Positions 6,851-14,099 of a stretch of DNA of 17,791 nt are shown here, in pieces (the first letter of the stretch is position 1; each line of letters begins with the position of its first letter). Under the pieces are notes generated by a model. That model was not told where the DNA came from, made no database searches, and saw only the letters and a list, made by a program, of their open reading frames with translations. The stretch covers positions 1-17,791 of the forward strand of contig DAOTVZ010000020.1 in the NCBI GenBank assembly GCA_034436045.1, given 5' to 3'. This stretch comes from H111-94 sp034436045 (GTDB taxonomy: Bacteria > Chloroflexota > Ktedonobacteria > Ktedonobacterales > Ktedonobacteraceae). The position numbers were made by a program, and so were the translations under genes.

Positions 6851-7765
6851 GTGGAACTCACAGGTATCATACTTGGTAATTATTTTTTATTGGAGTGCCT
6901 GCAAGTGCAGGGCACAATGGCTCTCTATCGTGCCCGTCCGACCACTCGTGGCGGTTACGATGTACTCATGCATCTCTTTCTTCCCTCATTTTCTGCAGCA
7001 AGTGCATTTCGCGAGCATTTTCAGGCTGAGGCAGAGAAGCTCTGGCATTGCCAGCACCCCAATATATTGCCGTTGCTGGAATTTGGCAGCGGTGATGGTC
7101 TGCTCTATGTTGTCACGGCCTTACCAGAGGTACCTACACTGGAACAGGTTCTGAGCAATATGCCGCAAACGCCTCTTCCAATTTCGCGTATCGAAACAAT
7201 TATGATGCAACTCTGTTCAGCGCTCCAGTACCTGCACAACCAGCACATCGTACACGGCAATATCCAACCATCCAGCATCTATCTGAGTGAAGAGGATAGC
7301 GTTCTATTGACCAATTTCGGTTTGCGTCATCCATATCGCGTGGGTGAGTTGTTGACGGTGCGGAGTGGAGAGGGCAACCCTCACTATATTGCGCCTGAGC
7401 AGGCATTGGGGATGAATAGCGCTGCCTGTGATGTCTACGCAGCGGGTGTGCTGTGTTATCGTCTTTTGACCGGGCGACTTCCCTATGACGGAGAGACAGC
7501 AGAGGAGATTATGCTCAAGCATTCGGGAACAGCCTTGCCATCCATGCGAGCATGGCGTCCTGATCTGCCACCACCGGTTGAGCGGGTTCTTCATTGTGCA
7601 TTGGCAAAGCGACCGGAACAGCGTTTTCCTCACGTGGAAGAATTTGCTCTAGCCTTACACGCTGCATTCGCTACGGAGCATGGGGTAGAAAAAAGGGAAC
7701 GGCGACATATTGCAGTGCAGGCGTACCGCACACCCGCCGCGTGGCCTTCCGTCGCCGTACTGTAA
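6851..7765 (+). CDS. Degenerate Ser/Thr pseudokinase, soluble
   Basis: The 304-residue protein is clearly homologous to the one before it: both begin LxGxxLGxY and both share FREHF, EKL, LLYxVT, IVHGN and YxAPEQ. It has lost every main catalytic residue. The VAIK Lys is His41; the HRD/KPxN loop is HGNIQPSS (135-142), missing Asp, Lys and Asn; DFG is NFG (155-157). The scaffold residues APE, Asp194 and the C-lobe helices remain, so the fold is kept as a binding module. No membrane segment is present. Start: GTG 6851 has GAGGAA 7 bases upstream and aligns with the start of the first kinase. An in-frame GTG at 6836 overlaps the upstream stop as GTGA and is the alternative. Either way the two genes are translationally coupled and the proteins probably work together. 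Confidence 0.88.
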   Translation: MELTGIILGNYFLLECLQVQGTMALYRARPTTRGGYDVLMHLFLPSFSAASAFREHFQAEAEKLWHCQHPNILPLLEFGSGDGLLYVVTALPEVPTLEQVLSNMPQTPLPISRIETIMMQLCSALQYLHNQHIVHGNIQPSSIYLSEEDSVLLTNFGLRHPYRVGELLTVRSGEGNPHYIAPEQALGMNSAACDVYAAGVLCYRLLTGRLPYDGETAEEIMLKHSGTALPSMRAWRPDLPPPVERVLHCALAKRPEQRFPHVEEFALALHAAFATEHGVEKRERRHIAVQAYRTPAAWPSVAVL

Positions 7766-7786
7766 CACCTGCTCAACAGTTGAAGC

Positions 7787-7861
7787 AGCAGAGGTAATAG
7801 TAGGCAGAAATACGGCGTGGGAGAAGTAGACCACAGCGATAGAGCCACTTTTACCTCTGCT
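7787..7861. terminator. Inverted repeat between convergent genes
   Basis: agcagaggtaa (7787-7797) is complementary to ttacctctgct (7851-7861), separated by 53 bases. It spans most of the gap between the second kinase gene and the convergent gene at 7876-8286. A bidirectional terminator is possible, but the loop is long and there is no T-run. Confidence 0.25.
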
Positions 7862-7875
7862 TTGCGAAATATCGA

Positions 7876-8286
7876 CTATGATACTCCGGCTGAACGAGCA
7901 AGCGTGGCGAGTCGCGTGTAGTAACTATGGTTTGCCAGGGTCCATAGCTCCTGATAGAACGCCGGTTCGCGTCGCTCCAAACTTTTCAATAAGCGCTCTT
8001 GAGTTTCCACGTTCGCGTGGCAAAAGCTGCCACCGGCCTCCCTGTTGAGATCACGAAACAGCGCGTGCAGGCGCTTTTCGTTTAACATCAATGTTGTTTT
8101 GCTGGCATTGCTGGGTAGCAGATTGTGAATAAATTCGTCGAGTAGGTGGAGGCTGGATGGAGGGGGAAACTCTTCATCAGAAGGAATAAGTCGGTCAATA
8201 ATGGTGTTCAGCAGTATACGTTCCTCGGCATTGAGTACGATTGCCTGTCTGCTTGGTCGTTGTACGTGCAGAACCCTCTCGCTCAT
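7876..8286 (-). CDS. Gluconate 2-dehydrogenase subunit 3-like protein
   Basis: A 136-residue protein resembling the Gluconate_2-dh3 family (small subunit of membrane-associated GMC-type sugar acid dehydrogenases). The typical features are LNAEERxLL with DRLIPSDE (residues 18-38), a central helix LLDEFI, the QERLLKSLE segment (96-104) and PAFYQELWTLANHSYYT (108-124). Family members usually carry a Tat signal and assist export of the large FAD subunit. Here there is no signal peptide and no GMC oxidoreductase next door, so it may act with a distant partner or have taken another role. It ends soon after the SYYT motif, shorter at the C-terminus than I would expect. The start is firm: GAGGAG lies 5 bases before the ATG. 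A strong promoter sits about 120 bases upstream. Confidence 0.72.
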   Translation of the reverse strand: MSERVLHVQRPSRQAIVLNAEERILLNTIIDRLIPSDEEFPPPSSLHLLDEFIHNLLPSNASKTTLMLNEKRLHALFRDLNREAGGSFCHANVETQERLLKSLERREPAFYQELWTLANHSYYTRLATLARSAGVS

Positions 8287-8316
8287 GGAAGCTCCTCTTT
8301 AACCAGGGCAAAGTCT

Positions 8317-8379
8317 AGTGGTACCGTGCTAAGTGGCCGAATCAAAGAATGGGTTTTGATTGATTCCGAGTGGTACCGT
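8317..8379. repeat. 11-bp direct repeat in the leader of the subunit-3-like gene
   Basis: agtggtaccgt occurs at 8317-8327 and again at 8369-8379, 52 bases apart (about five helical turns). It lies between the predicted start of transcription and the minus-strand ATG at 8286. Between the copies is a 7-bp inverted repeat (8340-8346 with 8355-8361). It may be a pair of operator half-sites or an RNA structure. Confidence 0.5.
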
Positions 8380-8414
8380 AAACGATCCTTTACCTTATCA
8401 GAAACACTAATACT

Positions 8415-8443
8415 ATGATAGAAGGATAAAGTCGAGATGTCAA
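8415..8443 (-). promoter_or_regulatory. Sigma-70-type promoter of the subunit-3-like gene
   Basis: On the minus strand, TTGACA (8443-8438) and TATCAT (8420-8415) are separated by 17 bases. The expected transcription start is near 8408, giving a leader of about 120 bases that contains the 11-bp direct repeats. Confidence 0.65.
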
Positions 8444-8535
8444 CAACCATCCGCTAAAATTTCAAAATTCATTTGTCGGCGTGAGGCGTGTCTCAGCCTG
8501 GTGCATGATGGCACGCCATATCGCATTCTTTCTGC

Positions 8536-9651
8536 CTATACTTCCAGTATAGCGGGACGCTCAATAGATTGTCCGTCTACATTGACGCTCCAGGTAGGCC
8601 AGGCCACCACTTCGGTCAATACTTCCGGGCCGGTATGGGTGAGCAAGATGGTGTCTTCTGATTTAACACCGCGTATAGAGGGATTCCAGGCGAAAGCCTG
8701 ATGTTCTTCGATGACGGTAGGATTGCCCTCGCTGGCGAGAACCTCGCGGGGCATGTAGGCCAGACTGCCTCCCTGATGATGCTCCGCGATAGCTTCGGGG
8801 TAGCCCACATCCTGATATGCCCGCTTAGCAATATTGAACATATCTCCAAACGTTTTACCTGCCTGGGTGCCAAGAATGAGCCGCGCATCGACCTGTGCTA
8901 CCGCGTGCGCCTTCATGCGCAAATCCTCTGATAAAGGGCCGAAATGCACCAGGCGCGTGATAGCAGGTATAAGCCCCTCATAGCGGAAGCAGAGGACGGC
9001 CATCACGTAACGCTCAATGGTTTTATTAGTTGGTAGCGGATGACGATACTGGTAGACGCGCTCATCGCTAGCGACGAGATTAACGACGGCAGTGCCACCT
9101 CGCTCCCGGCTGGCCGCCGCCAAACGTGCCGCTACCTGATGCTCTGTCATACCAGGGCGCAGGGAGCGTACCACCTCACCCATGATCTCGGCGGTCGTGC
9201 GACAGACGCGGCGCAGACGCGCTACCTCATTGGGATGCAGCACGGAGCGCAGATGGCGCAGTTCTTCTCCCATGTTAACATGGTGTCCAGGGACATCCTC
9301 GCCCATGCGGTATTTCGCTCCGAAGCTGGCGGCAAATTTGCCACTAGCGTACCACGGCTCGACAATAAGCTCGAATCCCAGTTCTTCCAACCCTTCTTCC
9401 TGACGCAAGCGAGGGGCCTCGACGCCATCGGTGAGGATATAGGCACGCTCCAGGGTTACTAGAATCGATGAGGCCGCTACGTCCGTGCCCTCACCCACAT
9501 AGGTGCGCGCGCCAGCAGTGATCCAGGCGGTATTGGGAATGAGATTGAGTTTCACGCCGTCAAGGCGATGCGCTATCAGGCGCTCACGCAGGCGTTGCAG
9601 TTTACTGGCGATCTCTTGTTTGCGGGCTTCGTCTACGGATTGAACGGACAT
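8536..9651 (-). CDS. M24 (creatinase/prolidase) fold protein with degenerate metal site
   Basis: The 371-residue protein has the two-domain layout of Xaa-Pro aminopeptidases: an N-terminal creatinase-type domain (about 10-130) and a C-terminal pita-bread domain (about 140-365). Recognisable motifs are HPNEVARLRR (139-148), LRPGMTEHQVA, the substrate His204, HHQGG (291-295) and SEDTILLT (331-338). The metal ligands are mostly gone. The first Asp region reads VMAVLCFRYE, the Asp of the sDxtR motif is Ala230 in AITR, and the penultimate Glu is replaced in AFAWNP. Only the last Glu332 and His291/292 remain. Peptidase activity is therefore doubtful; a metal-free hydrolase like creatinase is one possibility. 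GGAGGGAAG precedes the ATG. It lies 25 bases downstream of purU on the same strand and is probably cotranscribed. Confidence 0.85.
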   Translation of the reverse strand: MSVQSVDEARKQEIASKLQRLRERLIAHRLDGVKLNLIPNTAWITAGARTYVGEGTDVAASSILVTLERAYILTDGVEAPRLRQEEGLEELGFELIVEPWYASGKFAASFGAKYRMGEDVPGHHVNMGEELRHLRSVLHPNEVARLRRVCRTTAEIMGEVVRSLRPGMTEHQVAARLAAASRERGGTAVVNLVASDERVYQYRHPLPTNKTIERYVMAVLCFRYEGLIPAITRLVHFGPLSEDLRMKAHAVAQVDARLILGTQAGKTFGDMFNIAKRAYQDVGYPEAIAEHHQGGSLAYMPREVLASEGNPTVIEEHQAFAWNPSIRGVKSEDTILLTHTGPEVLTEVVAWPTWSVNVDGQSIERPAILEV

Positions 9652-9676
9652 AGCTGCTTCCCTCCTGATGTTCTGG

Positions 9677-10552
9677 TTAAAAAACTATCGTTTTGTTGGC
9701 GTAGACCAGCACGCGATCTTCGGTATGTTGACGTACCGCTTCGGCCAGTACACGCCGTTCGACATCGCGCCCCTTACGAATTAAATCTTCGACGGTGTCG
9801 CGGTGATCGCAGTGAATGACATCCTGGGCAATAATTGGCCCCTCATCCAGATTCTCCGTTACATAATGTGCCGTTGCGCCGATCAGCTTCACGCCCCGCT
9901 CAAAGGCACGCTCATACGGTTTAGCTCCCACGAAAGCAGGCAGGAAACTGTGATGAATGTTGATGATCTGCTGGCGATATGCCTGCACAACAAATGGCTC
10001 TAATATTTGCATATAGCGAGCTAGAATCAGAAAATCAACTTTGCCCTCAAGAAAGGCGAGCATGCGCTGTTGATCCTCGGCGCGTGTTTCTTTTTGTACC
10101 GGGAAGTGATAGTATGGCACGTTATACATGGCCGCGTGTGCTTGCAGATCCGGGTGATTGCTAATAATACAGACAATATCCATCGCCAGTTCGCCACTCT
10201 TCCAGCGCCACAGCAGATCAACCAGGCAGTGATCGAGTTTCGAGACCAGAATCGCGGCTCGCTTGCGCAGGCGCGAGTAGTGGACGCTCCATTGCATATG
10301 AAACCGGTCGGCAATGGGCTGAAATGCCTGTACCAGTTCTGATTGCTTGAGGCCAAACCCCTGTTCGGTAAAGCTGATGCGCATAAAAAATGTGCCTTCA
10401 GCATGATTGGTTGAGTGCTGATCGGACTCGACAATGTTGCCGTGATACCGGAAGATGAAGCTGGAGATCGCCGCAACAATGCCGGGCTGATCTGGACAAG
10501 AAATCAGTAATGTAATCGTCGGTTGTTGTACTGCCACGTCAAACCTTTCCAC
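9677..10552 (-). CDS. purU: Formyltetrahydrofolate deformylase
   Basis: The 291-residue enzyme hydrolyses 10-formyl-tetrahydrofolate to formate and THF, supplying formate for purine synthesis and balancing one-carbon pools. The N-terminal ACT domain (11-90) opens with LLISCPDQPGIVAAIS. The C-terminal formyltransferase domain (96-291) carries the catalytic triad Asn198, His200 and Asp236 in INIHHSFLPAF and TAHYVTENLDEGPII, with GAKPYERAFERG between. Length matches the family (about 280-290). The start is a GTG. The position at 10552 has little ribosome binding site, and a second GTG at 10537 follows AAAGG by 6 bases and may be the real one. It is divergent from the dehydratase gene and followed by the M24-fold gene. 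The leader contains a large hairpin (10584-10627). Confidence 0.95.
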   Translation of the reverse strand: MERFDVAVQQPTITLLISCPDQPGIVAAISSFIFRYHGNIVESDQHSTNHAEGTFFMRISFTEQGFGLKQSELVQAFQPIADRFHMQWSVHYSRLRKRAAILVSKLDHCLVDLLWRWKSGELAMDIVCIISNHPDLQAHAAMYNVPYYHFPVQKETRAEDQQRMLAFLEGKVDFLILARYMQILEPFVVQAYRQQIINIHHSFLPAFVGAKPYERAFERGVKLIGATAHYVTENLDEGPIIAQDVIHCDHRDTVEDLIRKGRDVERRVLAEAVRQHTEDRVLVYANKTIVF

Positions 10553-10583
10553 CTTTACAACGTCATTTGCACAACGGCCTCAG

Positions 10584-10627
10584 ACCCACAAGGGACTTCA
10601 CTCCATGCAGTGGCTTCCCTTGTGGGT
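10584..10627 (-). promoter_or_regulatory. Large hairpin in the purU leader
   Basis: acccacaaggga (10584-10595) pairs exactly with tcccttgtgggt (10616-10627). After a symmetric 3x3 internal loop, cact (10599-10602) pairs with agtg (10609-10612) around ccatgc. The gap separates two divergent genes, so it cannot be an ordinary end-of-gene terminator. It lies inside the predicted purU 5' leader about 32-75 bases before the start codon. It matches no riboswitch class I recognise. Confidence 0.6.
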
Positions 10628-10663
10628 GCCATTCCAAGCTCTTCTCTGTTCGTTTGATATCTA

Positions 10664-10693
10664 ATACTATGTTCCGTGTGGCATCTATGTCAA
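10664..10693 (-). promoter_or_regulatory. Sigma-70-type promoter of purU
   Basis: On the minus strand, TTGACA (10693-10688) and TAGTAT (10669-10664) have an 18-base spacer. The predicted start is near 10657, giving a leader of about 105 bases that includes the hairpin. Confidence 0.6.
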
Positions 10694-10777
10694 TAGGTCA
10701 ATTGAGATAGGGGATTGTATCAATGCGCAATCTCTGAACCCATGTAGTGACGAGTGTGCAGCGATGACCCCATCTGT

Positions 10778-10786
10778 TGGTACAAT
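10778..10786 (+). promoter_or_regulatory. Possible extended -10 promoter element of the dehydratase gene
   Basis: TGG followed by TACAAT (10781-10786) fits an extended -10 element (TGn plus a one-mismatch -10). No good -35 box is seen. It lies 53 bases before the ATG at 10840. Confidence 0.4.
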
Positions 10787-10839
10787 AGAGAATAGTTGAA
10801 ATTACCGAAGTAAGTATTAGTAAGGACAAGGAATCACCG

Positions 10840-11781
10840 ATGATTACCCTGGATGATATCCGGCAGGCCCATGAACGCCTGAAACCGTTTGTTCGTCGTA
10901 CACCATTACTTGCGACGCATCCCGTCAAGGTGCCTGCTGGCTCTGCAAAGCAGTTGTATCTCAAGCTGGAAAATATGCAGATCACAGGTTCCTTCAAAGC
11001 TCGTGGGGCCGTCAACTGCTTGTTGACGCTCACACCGGAGCAGGCGGCGCGTGGGCTGGTAACGGCCTCCGGCGGCAATCATGGGCAGGGCGTGGCCTAT
11101 GCCGGTTGGCTGGCAAAGGTGCCGACGACGATCTATCTATCGGGCAATACTCCCAAAGAGAAGGCACACAAGTTGGAACAGTGGGGAGCGCGCGCAATTT
11201 TTGAGGGCGAAGTTTGGGATGATGCCAACCGCGCGGCCCTCGCTGCCGCCGAGCGCGAAGGCATGCTCTACGTTCACGCCTTCGCCGACCCCGCCGTCAT
11301 TGCCGGACAGGGTACAGTTGGCCTGGAGATCTTACAGGACAACCCCGACCTGGATGTGCTGCTGGTGGCTATCGGTGGCGGCGGCCTGATAGCTGGTGTC
11401 AGCACCGCCGCCAAAGCGATCAAATCGACTATCAAAGTAATCGGCATCGAGCCGGTGGGCGCGCCTACACTGTATGAAAGCTTGCGGCAAGGTCATGTCG
11501 TCGAGTTGCCGGAGATTCATACCCGCGCCGGTACGCTCGCCCCTCGACAGAGTGCCGAGATCAACTTTGAGATCATCAAGCGCAACGTCGATGAGATCGT
11601 GCTAGTCTCCGACGAAGAGATGCTTGAGGCAGCGCGCTGGCTATGGGACGAGCTGGCAATCGCCGCCGAACTGAGCGGAGCCGCCGCCCTTGCTGCCTTG
11701 CTCTCCGGCAAAGTGCAGGTGAGCGAGACGCAAAAAGTCGGTGTGCTGGTCTGTGGCGCTGGCACAGATGGGCTGAAATAG
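10840..11781 (+). CDS. Threonine/serine dehydratase, catabolic type (PLP, fold II)
   Basis: The 313-residue enzyme has the fold-type II PLP signature: ITGSFKARGA with Schiff-base Lys53, the cofactor Asn loop SGGNHGQG (77-84), the phosphate-binding GGGGLIAG (179-186) and VCGAGTDG at the end. Threonine/serine dehydratases convert Thr to 2-oxobutyrate (or Ser to pyruvate) and ammonia. There is no C-terminal ACT-like regulatory domain, so it is of the short TdcB type and not the allosteric biosynthetic IlvA. Related enzymes act on other 3-hydroxy amino acids (for example hydroxyaspartate, or in ectoine breakdown), so the substrate is not certain. A weak AAGGACAAGGA stretch lies just before the ATG. 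Divergent purU may link amino-acid-derived one-carbon flow with this gene, but that is speculative. Confidence 0.88.
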   Translation: MITLDDIRQAHERLKPFVRRTPLLATHPVKVPAGSAKQLYLKLENMQITGSFKARGAVNCLLTLTPEQAARGLVTASGGNHGQGVAYAGWLAKVPTTIYLSGNTPKEKAHKLEQWGARAIFEGEVWDDANRAALAAAEREGMLYVHAFADPAVIAGQGTVGLEILQDNPDLDVLLVAIGGGGLIAGVSTAAKAIKSTIKVIGIEPVGAPTLYESLRQGHVVELPEIHTRAGTLAPRQSAEINFEIIKRNVDEIVLVSDEEMLEAARWLWDELAIAAELSGAAALAALLSGKVQVSETQKVGVLVCGAGTDGLK

Positions 11782-11836
11782 TACCTGATGCTACATAAAT
11801 TGCCGGTGGACGCGATAAGTCGGATTGCTACGGTTT

Positions 11837-12784
11837 TTATGCTGACGCCCGTCGAATGACGGTAAGAGGGACGGGAAGCGCTGGCTGCAAGGCTTCGCCC
11901 TGGCTGGCAGCTAGAATGTTCTCGATCAGGCGCTGATATGATAGTCGGTTATCAAAACTGATGGTTGTGAGGGGGGGATTGCTGAACTGGGCCAGTGGAA
12001 TATCATCGCAACCGATGACTGCTGCTGAGGTAGGTATCTCGATGCCTGCATCAGTGAGCGCCGCGATGACGGCGAATGCTACTTCGTCGTTATAGCAACA
12101 GATGCCACAAGGAAATGCCTGCTGTGTGAGCAAATTGGCAATAGCTTCTCGTGCCTTTTCCCGTGAGTGAGGTATGGTTTGTACTAATGGTGGTTCTAAA
12201 CCTGCCTCTGTACATGCTTGACGCACCCCATCCAGGCGTGCCTGGGCTAATCGCTGCACATCGCGTCGCTCAGGTGCGGCAAACACCATACGCCGCCAAC
12301 CCTGTTGCACGAGATAGGTAGCCTGTGTTTTGCCAACACTCTGCCGGTAACTCTCGTTGTTCAGCGAAAGCACAGGCACGTTGAATTGGCGTAAAAAGCT
12401 GGCCATCTGTGTGTCTGCCTCATCTACATAGGAGTAGGAGACAATTACGGCAGGCGTGAGATTGGCAGAGGGATGAAGCTGGCCGGGTGATGTGTGCAAA
12501 CCGACATGCCAGAGCAGCGTAAAACCGTGCGCTGCTAATCCCTCTTCTAATGCTTTCAAATCATGGGCAAGGCTTGGATCGACCTGCTCAAATTGGAGCA
12601 CCACCAGCACAATGCGACTGTAGCCCACACGCAGAATACGCGCTGGCGCAAAAGGGCTGTAGCCCAGTTCCTGTGCCGCCTTGAGAACCTTTTCTCGCGT
12701 TTGAGGTGGAATGCTCTGGCGCGTATCATTGTTTAGCACATAGCTGACCGTCGCCCGTGAGACGCCGCAGATATTCTCAGGCAC
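11837..12784 (-). CDS. LacI family transcriptional regulator with shortened N-terminus
   Basis: The 315-residue protein has the LacI-type recognition helix region GVSRATVSYVLNN (residues 7-19), TREKVLKAAQELGYSPFAPARIL (hinge side) and a full periplasmic-binding-protein-like sensor domain to the end, including AVIGCDDIPLAQFSNPPLTTI. LacI proteins bind palindromic operators as dimers and release DNA on sugar or other ligand binding. The usual first helix (TIKDVAR before the GVS motif) is absent. The GTG start leaves only six residues before GVS, and a TGA stop is in frame three codons upstream. Either the gene is N-terminally damaged, or a frameshift or different start hides the helix. It is divergent from the P450-SDR operon, 151 bp away, and is its likely regulator. 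No clear LacI-style operator is visible between them. Confidence 0.85.
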   Translation of the reverse strand: MPENICGVSRATVSYVLNNDTRQSIPPQTREKVLKAAQELGYSPFAPARILRVGYSRIVLVVLQFEQVDPSLAHDLKALEEGLAAHGFTLLWHVGLHTSPGQLHPSANLTPAVIVSYSYVDEADTQMASFLRQFNVPVLSLNNESYRQSVGKTQATYLVQQGWRRMVFAAPERRDVQRLAQARLDGVRQACTEAGLEPPLVQTIPHSREKAREAIANLLTQQAFPCGICCYNDEVAFAVIAALTDAGIEIPTSAAVIGCDDIPLAQFSNPPLTTISFDNRLSYQRLIENILAASQGEALQPALPVPLTVIRRASA

Positions 12785-12935
12785 GCTAAATCAGCCCCTA
12801 CAATCAAGTTTTTGTGGTTAAGCAACGAAGAAAAATGGCTGTTTTATCTGCTGACACCACTCTCTTGCGTCTTATCTACGAGTGATGATATGTTTCTATT
12901 GTCAAACACCCATCTAGCAGAGAGAGGATAATCGC

Positions 12936-14099
12936 ATGACTTCTCAGGCCAGTACACTCCTGGGTATCCCGTTGGAATGGTATCGGCAGATGCGCCAGGG
13001 CAATCCCGTGTATTTTGATCCAAGATTTCGCTTCTGGCAAGTTTTTCGTTATGATGACGCGATACGAGTATTGACTGACCCTGCAACCTTTTCATCGGAG
13101 CCAGCGCCGGGGAGCCGCCAGCCGCGTCTACCCAGTATTTTAGGCATGGATGAGCCGCGCCATCGCAAGTTACGCAATATCGTCTCGACAGTGTTTACAC
13201 CGCGCGCACTGACGCAGTTGACACCGTTCATTACTGATGTGACCAATAAACTGCTTGATGCGGCAGTTGAGCGTGGTGAGATGGATGTTGTGCAAGACCT
13301 GGCCTATCCCTTGCCTATCACGGTGATTGCCACTATGTTGGGTGTGCCACCGGACGACCGCGCAATGTTTCAGGATTGGTCTACCCGGCTCGTGACAGGC
13401 CCCCGTCACGCTACCACTTCCACCGAGGAGCAAGCAAAGGTTGCCATGACCTTGCGCAACTATTTCACCGTTCGCCTGGACGATCATCGTCAGCATCCCC
13501 ATGACGACCTGATGACGCGCCTGATTGAAGCCGAGGTTGATAGCGAGCGTCTGAGTCAGGAAGAGTTGCTCGATTTCTGCCAGCTTCTGCTTATCGCGGG
13601 TTACGAAACGACGGCTAACCTGATTGGCAATGCGATGGTGGCGTTCGAGGATCACCCCGACGTTGTGGCGGAATTACGTAATGACCCATCATTGATGAAA
13701 GGCGCGGTTGAAGAGATTTTGCGTTGCTATCCCTCGGTTGCCGGAGCTACACGGGTAGCAAAGGTGGCGGCGGTGGTTGGTGAGCAGGAGATCGAGCCAA
13801 ACCAGGTGGTTTCTATTCATATCGCCTCGGCGAACTATGATGAACGTCAGTTTCCTGACGCAGACCGCTTTAATATTCGTCGCGAACCGAACCGGCATAT
13901 CGCCTTTGGGTATGGCATTCACTTCTGTCTTGGCGCGCCACTGGCCCGTCTCGAAGCTGTTGTTGCTCTCAATCTCTTGCTAGAGCGTCTGACGGACATT
14001 CGGCGTATCCCTGACAGGCCGGTAAACCCGATTCGGGCCATCTTCACCTTTGGCGTGGAACATTTTCCGGTAACATTTCGAGTAAGGAGCATTTTATGA
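12936..14099 (+). CDS. Cytochrome P450
   Basis: The 387-residue soluble bacterial P450 has all hallmarks: MDEPRHRKLRN in the C helix (71-81), AGYETT in the I helix (221-226) for oxygen activation, ExxR at 260-263, and the heme loop FGYGIHFCLGAPLAR with proximal Cys331. It has no membrane anchor, as expected for class I enzymes that need a ferredoxin and reductase; none is encoded here. It catalyses monooxygenation of an unknown substrate. AGAGAGGA lies 8 bases before the ATG. The last codon and stop overlap the next gene as ATGA, so P450 and SDR are translated together and probably act in sequence, for example hydroxylation and then oxidation to a ketone. The divergent LacI regulator suggests control by a small inducer. 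Confidence 0.95.
   Translation: MTSQASTLLGIPLEWYRQMRQGNPVYFDPRFRFWQVFRYDDAIRVLTDPATFSSEPAPGSRQPRLPSILGMDEPRHRKLRNIVSTVFTPRALTQLTPFITDVTNKLLDAAVERGEMDVVQDLAYPLPITVIATMLGVPPDDRAMFQDWSTRLVTGPRHATTSTEEQAKVAMTLRNYFTVRLDDHRQHPHDDLMTRLIEAEVDSERLSQEELLDFCQLLLIAGYETTANLIGNAMVAFEDHPDVVAELRNDPSLMKGAVEEILRCYPSVAGATRVAKVAAVVGEQEIEPNQVVSIHIASANYDERQFPDADRFNIRREPNRHIAFGYGIHFCLGAPLARLEAVVALNLLLERLTDIRRIPDRPVNPIRAIFTFGVEHFPVTFRVRSIL

Noticed and set aside
8311..8385. T-box-like sequence (gtggtaccg) on the plus strand, twice
   Set aside because: T-box leaders precede genes on the same strand. All genes for several kilobases downstream are on the minus strand, and the specifier and stem I parts are not seen.
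8407..10671. Shared 11-mer ctaatactatg near two minus-strand promoters (8407-8417 and 10661-10671)
   Set aside because: Matches of 11 bases are expected by chance in a window this size, and its distance from the -35 box differs between the two promoters.
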